Origin: Cudoniella acicularis
Lineage: Eukaryota > Ascomycota > Leotiomycetes > Helotiales > Helotiaceae
Length of the DNA: 24,103 nucleotides
Direction of reading: 5' to 3'
Assembly: GCA_013054445.1 (NCBI GenBank)
Contig: JAAMPI010000864.1
Span: forward strand, 1-24,103
A program made the position numbers and the translations under genes. Of this stretch, positions 17,181 through 24,103 are shown piece after piece. Below the pieces are notes generated by a model. The model was not told the origin of the DNA. It saw nothing but the letters and a program-made list of their open reading frames with translations, and ran no database searches. Every line of letters starts with the position of its first letter. Positions within the stretch are counted from its first letter, which is position 1.

Positions 17181-17610
17181 TAACGGTCTTATTCGAATTT
17201 TTTATGGCGTCCGCGGGTGATCGAAGTGCAACAAAACCCGGAAAATTGTAAACCCAGGTGCTGTGATTGACTGTTTCATCTACATCGGGTTAAAAGGTTG
17301 ACGGTCCCTCGGAGACAGAGATTTACGGTCCTAAGAGGGCAACAGAAGGCCATCGGTTGATCGAAGTGCAACAAAACGCGGAAGAACGTAAATCCAAGTG
17401 CCGTGATTAGTTAAGATAGACACTCAGCTGTATTGGGTCGAAGGGTTGAAGGCTTAACGGCTCGCGGTATCAATTGCCTGCCCAGGTGTCGGGTGCTCGA
17501 AGTGCAACAAAAATCGGAAAAGCGTAGACCCAGGCGCCGTGATTGGGTGCTCCAAGCGTTTTTAATGCCAAGCCTATCGGGTTAAAATCATTCTTGAATT
17601 AACTGTCTTC
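17181..17610 (+). repeat. Diverged tandem array, about three units of 136-140 bp
   Basis: The 16-mer TCGAAGTGCAACAAAA occurs exactly at 17221, 17361 and 17497, so the spacing is 140 and 136 bp. Each copy is followed by N2-CGGAA, then GTA-A-CC-A-G-GC, then GTGATT, with scattered substitutions. Further on, each unit has a block of the form (C/T)GGGTTAAAA or GGGTCGAA, then TTAACGG, TTGACGG or TTTACGG. A partial tail of an earlier unit (TTAACGGTC ... CGGGTGA) lies at about 17181-17220. No open frame spans the array. Function unknown. Confidence 0.75.
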
Positions 17611-18193
17611 AAAGAAATTGATTGATTGTTTTCCTAAAAACGCGAGAGGGAAAGAGTATGAGGATTTCGTTTCAGGGTGGACAGAGATTTTTAAGGTGTT
17701 TGTGGTTCAAAAAGGTAATGTGCGAAAGTTCTAAAAATTGAGAAAATTGAATGTCAATATTACTGGAGTCCTGGGGGTAAGGTTGCCGAGGATAGCCGGC
17801 TTCGGTTTGAGAGGGTCTTGGCATACCCGAGACTTTGTTGATACCTAGGTACTAAATACAATTTGCTTTAATTAGAATTTACGAAAACTTCCCAGCAGTT
17901 GGCAGGAGCAACGAAACCCTTCTGATTAAGTTTAATTTAAGTCGTAATGGTCCTTTCGATGTAAGCAAACACTAGTTTTTAACCAGCTAAATTCGGTGTC
18001 CTCTTTTGACTCTAATTTCGCAAAGTATGCAAGACGCACTAGCAGCGAGTAGTACTTAAGTTGTTTTAAAAATGTGCTCTCTACGTTTTACATTATCGAT
18101 TCTAAGCTCTATTCAGTATTCAAACCCTATCCGAAAAGTAGCCAGCTCTATTACAACAACAAACAAATCCAATTACAACACCTAACTGCACAA

Positions 18194-21100
18194 TCAAACA
18201 TAAGCCGAATAATCCATCTCTACTTTCTTACCCTTCACCTTACTTCCCCTTTTGTTAGCTTTAGTATCCACACTAACAGGTCGCTTTTCAATTTCCTTAA
18301 CAATGCTTACTCCCCCCGCAAACTGCACCTCAACCTCCTCTTTCTGTTCTCTCCCTCGACCTCTTGACTGGCTTCTCCCAAGTAGCACATTCGTCTTGCC
18401 ACGAGCCCGCTTCGCCGTGGTAGCAAGACCCAGTGCATGTTCTGCATTGCCATCATATTCATACTCTACCACATTTCCGTCGCTATCCCGCCAACTCCTG
18501 TGCGTCTCCCAACTCCCCTCACTCCTATCTTCTTCTCCCTCGGGCAGATAATCCTCATACTCTCCTTCGTCTTCACTATCTCCCATCTCCAAATCTGCCG
18601 CACTCTCAAATCTACTATCAAAACTCCCAGTACTCACTCCAGAGTGAATCTTACTGCGTCCCAGTTGACCCCTGATAAAACGTCTCAACTGCCTCGTCCC
18701 CTCCCTAGCAAGGCCATAGGAAATCCCAAAGCTATCATTTAAGCCTTCCTCGCTCTCCTCTCTTAGCCCATGCAAAATCGTGTTCTCAAGACTGCCAATA
18801 ATGGCTGGTTCTTCAGGAACAGTAGGAGAATCTGCGTACGATGTTCGAATTCTTTTAGGGATTTTAGGGGTACTGAAGCGGGGGCCCCGTGACAAGGAAC
18901 CGCCGCCGAAGAAAGGGGAAGAGCCAATGCGTCTAGAAACAGGGCGCGAGTTGCGGGGATTTTGAGAGTCAAAGGAGGGGTAGGCAGAAGGAAGGATCGA
19001 GACCGAGGCTGAGACTGAGCCGAGGCGGAGATGGTGGGAGACCGGGTGACCGCTTGGATGCTCATTCTCACATTAGGGTTTGGGCGGTAACTGGTGGTGT
19101 GTGGTGGTGAGGGGTATATGTCTGAGTACTCGGATAGAGCAGAGATGTTGCTGTTTCGATTCGTGTCGTCGAGATCATTTGTGGCTACGATGAGCCAGGT
19201 TCGTGAATTCTGTGCTATGCTTTGTCGTTGCTCGTTAGGGTGATCGAGGGTGCTGACAACGGCACCAGACATCCATTCTTGTCCGTGGCCTATGCTCCTC
19301 CTCTTACTCGAGAGTGAAATCGTAGATACGGATCCTGGATGTGTACCATGACCAACCCCACTCCTTCTCCGTACATCTAGTGTTGAAATAAATTTAGACT
19401 TTCTCCTCGTATTGCATGCTCGAGGATGGCTTATCCTATCAGTGGCATATACAATCTCCGGCGGTTTGATCACAGGGATACTGACACTCTCGACCCTCGA
19501 AAGTGCAGAAAACCCCTCCAACGGCGTCATTGAGAAATCGCTCCCCTTTAGTCCAAGTATCGATCCCTCATTCCCACTGGTTCCATCAATTAAACTTCCG
19601 CTCTGGCCTCCGATACCCGCAACATGGCTTTCCCTCAATTGCCCAACTAGATTCTTGCTCAGAACTCTCGCAGAACGCCGTGTATGACCTTTCCTCGAAT
19701 AATTAGAATATTGCCTCGTCAATCTTTGCGTGGAAGTGGTGTGAGAAGATCGAGTCTGGTGTGCACTCCCCTGCGTGCTCTGCCAACTACTTTCAGCCCT
19801 AAACATCCTATTCCCCTTGTCTCTCCGCACTGCATTCTCTGAATAACTCCTTACTCTATTCCCTCTTCCCTCCGGTCTCGCGTTAAAAATCTGCGAGATG
19901 CGTATAGCACTCACTGTCTGAGATCGCCGAATGCTTGATCGATCAAAGAAGGAAGTAGTAACGTCGCATTTCTCGTTGGTGGTTATACCATGTGTGAAGA
20001 AGGAAGTGTCAAGTTTGAGAGGTTCGGGTTTTGCAACAGGTGGGGGGAGGACAATTTCATTAACGCTTGTTGGGGACTGTGCTTCTAGGGGCCCAGAGAT
20101 GTCACTCTTTGAAGGACTAGAAGGCCGTGAGTGATATGAGTGACGGCGACGGTACAGGTAGTATAATAGAGCCGTGAACAGCACAGTGATAAGAATGCAA
20201 ATTGGAATGAGGATAGCTAGTATAACAGCTTTTTTGCCTATTCTGTTACCCGTTTGTCCTATAGATGCAGGGGAGGAGATAGGTGTGTGCGAGGGTGTTG
20301 CGATTCTGACTGGTGGTGTAGAGGATGCTATGATGGTGGGTGTGGAATTGACTGGAGAGTTGACTGCAAGTTGAAAAGATTGCGATTCCGGGTTATCTGA
20401 TGTTTTTGATTTTGCCGTTATTGTGATCTCGAGACTGCTGGAAGGGCTCTCAGTTGCAGGAACGTGGCCAAGGAATTCGAAAGTTTCGGAATCGACAGAA
20501 AGCCATGATTCAGCGGGGCTTGATGTTAGCGACAGCTCAATATCAGAGGCATTGCGCAGATAAGTGCTCATATTGTAGGAAAAGTCTTGGCCAATGGTGG
20601 CATTTAAGTTTGGGATCGGCATGCTGAATATTGAGTTCGTGGTAGTAACAACAACTGTGGCATTCGCTACATCTCCATACACGTCTTTCGCAACGACAGT
20701 AATGTTGATTGGGATCGCATCAGTTGGAACTGTACCAGTAATCTGAAGAGTCGAATTGTTGAATGTTAGCCAATCTGGAGTTTGGGCTGTGATTGAAGAA
20801 ATTTCAGATACAGGTGCCGACAGCCCATCCAACCAAAGATTTTGCGACAGCCCATCGAAGCTCACATCATTTCCCGTTGTAGTGTTCAAAGCGACCGTTG
20901 GTGTAGTAAACGCGAATAGATGTATGCCGACTTCGATACCGAAAGATATAGACGATCCAGCAAAGCCTGGAACATCTGAGGCAATTAGCTTGACCCCAAA
21001 TGTTTGCGGAGGCTCGATGAGAGAAGTGTAGTCTGGTGTTTGGCCATTGAAAGATAATAAGCTGCCGTCAAAACTAATCCATGATGGCATGGGTGTGTTT

Positions 21101-21615
21101 TCGGTGGTAACGGCATAGTAACTCAGTCCTGAACCCGAAAATGTACTGGGATCGAAGTTGAATTTGAATGGTGTAGAGGGATGGTACAGAAGGGTTGATG
21201 GTGCAGAGAACGTGCCAAATGAAGACAATTGAGTTGTTAATGGTATGTTCACAGCTGGCGCAGGGTTTCTGGAGACAATCAAGGTCGATTTCATGGTTAT
21301 TGAACCACTCGTGTCCGTAGCGGTAATACTGATTGCAGCACCAGTGATCTCCCCCGTCCCAACATCCGTTGTGGAGGGTGTTCCCAAAAGTGTTCGCGTT
21401 GTAGCATCCAGCGACAGCCAACTTGGTCCACTTGATAGTACATAGTTTATGGCAAGCGTCGATGAGAAGGTTGACTCTGGGAAAGTGTATGAGAAAGGTT
21501 GCGAGACTCGAGCGATTAGGGGCACCTGAGAGTTGAGAGGAAATTCGATTGTGGGAGCGGCAGTTGTGAAGCTAATAATAATAGTAGCAGTAACAATTAT
21601 CCTCCACAATGCCAT
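18194..21615 (-). CDS. AXL2: Axl2-like polarity protein with cadherin-like repeats, apparent 1-nt deletion
   Basis: Axl2-type proteins are single-pass plasma-membrane proteins that mark polarity and septin sites. The start ATG at 21615 opens a signal peptide (MALWRIIVTATIIISFTTAA, cleavage near residue 20). Four cadherin/dystroglycan-like (CADG) repeats follow, each with an SW(L/I) motif and a G.P-type end: W66, W179, W282 and W371. A Ser/Thr/Pro-rich stalk leads to a transmembrane helix at about 463-485 (AVILAILIPICILITVLF) and then an Arg-rich stop (YRRRHS). The cytoplasmic tail is long and Ser/Arg-rich. Near 18988-18998 the frame is lost: SQPRSRS reads into nonsense that stops at about 18763. 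The frame one base away continues sensibly (SAYPSFDSQNPRNSRPVSRR, later TSYADSPTVPEEP) to TAA at 18194. One added base makes 1140 residues. I found no GT-AG intron that would correct it. Confidence 0.82.
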
Positions 21616-22685
21616 TTTGAAGAGGGGATATAATCAAGATATGGCCGGCGATCTATGATGCACAAATCCGGCGATGATGGAGCAGAGTAGCTAGTGAGAG
21701 AAAAGCAACGCTGACATCTCTTCAAAATGGAAGCATGACTGCAAAAATCGACGGAAATGAAGAGAACTGGAGGAAACGGGCATGGTTGGGGAGCCATCGA
21801 AAGAAAATTTTGGAGGCACAGGCGGGGGATAAGGGAGGGCCGCCTATCGTTGCGCATCGCCTTGCTTAAGGAATTCAACAGCACTGATTTTCCGGTAAGG
21901 GATACTAAGGTTTCGACCCAGCCTTGCCATGCTATCAGAGAGTGTCTACTTACTGGAGGACCTTCATAGTCAAGGGTGATGAGGAAGGTTGGTTAAAATG
22001 CCGTTTGAAGGCATTCGCGCGCCACGTCCCAACCACCGTCACCACATCGCAACTCTTAGAGAATCCAGGCTATGCATCGACACTATGCAGGTACGGAGCG
22101 CGTGTGATATACAACCCTGTCGGATGTGATCCGTCGCAAAATGGCACCTGCTTTGCGTCATGCCCTCTCCAGGAGAAGTCAACCAGGACTCTGCGAGGAC
22201 GGGCTGAACTGAGGCGCTCGACGCGATGACTACATTGGCGGCCGTTCTGACTCAAATGAGGCAGTTGAGGCAGGATTGTTTGGCACTGCGGTCTCTGCGG
22301 CGATTGTGACATAATTTGCCCTTGCGAAGGATGGAAAGTGTGACAAGGGATAGATTTTTGTCAAGAAAGGGGGAGGACATTGCAAGAACCTCAAAGCTCG
22401 GCCCGCGATTTAACCGAGCTGCGAAGCCAGAGAAAAGAGAGGCGTGTTCAGAGGAAGTGTAGTGTGCATTTTATCTTACTTTCTAGGTATCCTTTGAACT
22501 TACCGCAGGCGCACATCATTCGAATACAACTTTAAAATATTATTGTCTTCAACAGACCCTAGGTCTTTGGAGCTTGAACGAAAATCGGAGGGGTGAATCT
22601 AGCGAGCTTCTAAAGTTAACACTGTGCCGATTTCTTTGTGCCTCCACGAAACATCTCAGCCACCCGTCTCCAAACCCGCAAAGCT
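21616..22685. promoter_or_regulatory. Divergent upstream region between Axl2-like gene and EFM6
   Basis: These 1070 bp lie between two start codons and are the longest divergent region here. A long regulated promoter or 5' UTR for the polarity gene is plausible. Open frames of 70-100 codons occur on both strands (for example 21924-22229) but show no recognisable domain, conserved start context or splice structure, so I do not call them. I saw no tRNA and no repeat. Confidence 0.4.
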
Positions 22686-23489
22686 ATGTCGTCCCGTTCT
22701 CCCTCCCCAGAATTCTCTCCTTTGGCCATAGGAGAGGACCTAACCCCTCTCCCGATCTACAAGGCTCCAACAACTGGATCTATCAACTTTTCATCCCTCC
22801 TTAATCCGCCGCTACTCCTTCACGAAGATCTCAAATCAGGTTGTGGAGGGCAACTATGGCCTGCTGGTATGGTTCTGGCAAAACATATGTTACGGTATCA
22901 CAAGAATACCCTGAAAGATGCGAGAATGTCTGTTATCATCTTTCACCCCCGCGACTTTCACTGACTAGTTTGACATTTATAGTCTTGAACTTGGAGCTGG
23001 AGGAGGACTTGTCGGCTTAGCAGCTGCCATTGGATGTTCTGTTGATAGACCTATCATGATAACAGACCAGGAAAACATGATGTCGCTAATGGACCAAAAT
23101 ATCTCGCTCAACAATCTTGCTTCGAGGGTTTTACCCCTGATCTTGAACTGGTATGTGTATTTTGAAGTATAGTTAGCGGCTCTAACATGGGACATAGGGG
23201 CGATCCACTACCGAAAGAAGTTGTCGAGGAAAAACCTAATGTTATTCTGGCTGCCGATTGTGTTTACTTTGAACCTGCATTTCCATTACTTCTCGCTACT
23301 TTGGAGGAACTCCTGGAGCTCTGCAACAACGCTGTAATTTACTTCTGCTTCAAAAAGAGGAGAAGAGCCGATATGCAATTCATGAAGAATGCAAAGAAGA
23401 AGTTTCGAGTGGAAGAAATTGAGAATGAGGATAGGGAGACTTTCACGAGAGAGGGTTTGTTCCTGTATACCTTTAGGAGAAAGCCTTGA
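22686..23489 (+). CDS. EFM6: Protein-lysine N-methyltransferase Efm6 (METTL21-like)
   Basis: Efm6 is a seven-beta-strand SAM-dependent methyltransferase that modifies translation elongation factor eEF1A in yeast. There are three exons: 22686-22927, 22983-23150 and 23198-23489. The introns are 55 nt (donor GTCTGT) and 47 nt (donor GTATGT, branch CTAAC), giving 233 residues. The N-terminal GGQLWPAGMVLAKHM (W58) is the usual entry to the METTL21-type fold. The first splice creates ARILELGAGGGLVGLAAA, the SAM-binding motif I at about residues 82-96. ITDQEN supplies the acidic residue for the SAM ribose. The second splice makes LNWGDPLP, and VILAADCVYFEPAFPLLLAT carries the post-II motif (D157). 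FCFKKRRRAD and the C-terminal EEIENEDRETFTREGLFLYTF also fit the family. ATG at 22686 is the first ATG in frame. The substrate is inferred from the family only. Confidence 0.9.
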
Positions 23490-24103
23490 TTCGTCTCTGA
23501 GCTATTATGAATCATTAATTGATTTCCCACGTAAAATCCTATTCTATCAAAAATACTATATTTTTGTGCCTAAATCCCAAGTGTATTACCTTTAATACAT
23601 TAATAAATATACATAGAAAAACATTAAAATATAAAATATAGTTAAACCTAATACTCTATTATACGGTGTAACGGTTAGCGGGCTGCTATTTTTGAGGGTA
23701 TGCCAACCAAGGTCCCCTTGAATATACACCCAAAAATGTTAATAGTTCAATTGTGAATGCTTAGACAAATAATATATAAATTTTTCTTGCCTAGGCAGAA
23801 GAAACGTCGTATAATTCAACCTGAGCTGCTAGACGACCAAAGAGCTTAAACTCTATCCTTTTGGCCGACTTTAGACTATAGAGGATATTACTAACTATAT
23901 CAGAGCTAGGCAGAAAGTCATACTTGAACCTGGGCTCGCTTGCACCTCTCATATTGGTAAGCCCTGTCCGAAATACCATCGCAGAAGCTGAAGATATATT
24001 ATTTTATCTAGACTTTCGGGGCGTAATTATTTACTTTAGTCGCAATATCCTCTCTACCTCCTGAGGGTCCTCCCCTAGATGCTGCTGTCTGCTGCTCTAA
24101 TAT
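23490..24103. other. AT-rich gene-free right end, possible decayed mobile element
   Basis: These 614 bp follow the EFM6 stop. The first about 170 bp are very AT-rich. At 23667 the text TGTAACGGTTAGCGGG resembles the TGTAAC-type start of some fungal LTRs, but I see no matching end. A 62-codon minus-strand frame (23979-23791) and neighbouring broken frames rich in TA dinucleotides and CTAG would fit an element degraded by mutation, possibly RIP. I recognise no transposase or reverse-transcriptase motif, so this is a suspicion only. Confidence 0.3.

Larger units (their letters stand above)
16574..18193. other. 1.6-kb gene-free interval with a tandem array
   Basis: This is the largest gap between convergent genes in the window (PPR stop to Axl2-like stop). 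It holds a (CAAY)n tract at 16984-17016, an AATAAA at 17070-17075 and a tandem array at 17181-17610. From about 17620 to 18193 the DNA is AT-rich with no repeat or gene I can recognise. The short open frames at 16816-17183 and 18074-18367 lack domain features and look fortuitous. Confidence 0.6.

Noticed and set aside
16816..17183. Two overlapping open frames of 84 and 95 codons
   Set aside because: No recognisable domain, low complexity from the CAAY run, and no splice or start context.
17221..17512. Tandem 16-mers as tRNA or SINE internal promoters
   Set aside because: GATCGAAGTGC only loosely resembles a B box, and no A box or tRNA fold accompanies it.
18985..19090. A GT-AG intron to explain the Axl2 frame change
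   Set aside because: The only fair donor (GTGAGA near the codons for NVRMS) pairs with CAG acceptors 57 or 63 nt away. Both are multiples of three and do not correct the frame.
21924..22229. 101-codon open frame upstream of the Axl2-like gene
   Set aside because: No family features, and competing open frames on the other strand; probably fortuitous in GC-balanced promoter DNA.

Overview
The window reads as nuclear DNA of a filamentous ascomycete (Pezizomycotina). Introns are short, mostly 47-122 nt, with GTANGT-type donors, CTAAC or CTGAC branch sites and CAG or TAG acceptors. Gene spacing is tight, and the gene set is typical of this group: MIC12, bL17m, UTP25, eIF3f, an R3H-SUZ protein, a zinc-knuckle/RS protein, Cwf18, a large PPR protein, an Axl2-like protein and EFM6. 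A leotiomycete is plausible, but that is inference. No bacterial, viral, CRISPR or rRNA signature was seen, and I found no convincing tRNA.

Layout from left to right. A proline/serine-rich protein of unknown function on the minus strand runs off the left edge (1-1415). The next ten genes alternate strand without exception and form five head-to-head pairs: MIC12(-)/bL17m(+), UTP25(-)/eIF3f(+), R3H-SUZ(-)/zinc knuckle(+), Cwf18(-)/PPR(+) and Axl2-like(-)/EFM6(+). The first pair is purely mitochondrial (cristae organisation and mitoribosome). The second serves ribosome production and translation initiation. The third and fourth concern RNA binding, splicing and mitochondrial RNA. The fifth joins a cell-polarity membrane protein to a lysine methyltransferase. 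Exon structures below were rebuilt by hand from splice signals and reading-frame continuity, and the phase arithmetic closes for every gene except the two frameshifted ones.

Three things stand out. (1) The zinc-knuckle gene appears to contain a 48-nt AT-AC intron. Removing it restores an exact CX2CX4HX4C knuckle, while leaving it in keeps the frame open and destroys the knuckle. (2) MIC12 and the Axl2-like gene each carry an apparent one-base deletion, with intact coding sense on both sides. These are either assembly errors or young disruptions. (3) The 1.6-kb interval after the PPR gene holds a diverged tandem array with a period of about 136-140 bp, which no gene explains.

The right end (after about 23490) is AT-rich and gene-free, and may hold decayed transposon sequence.
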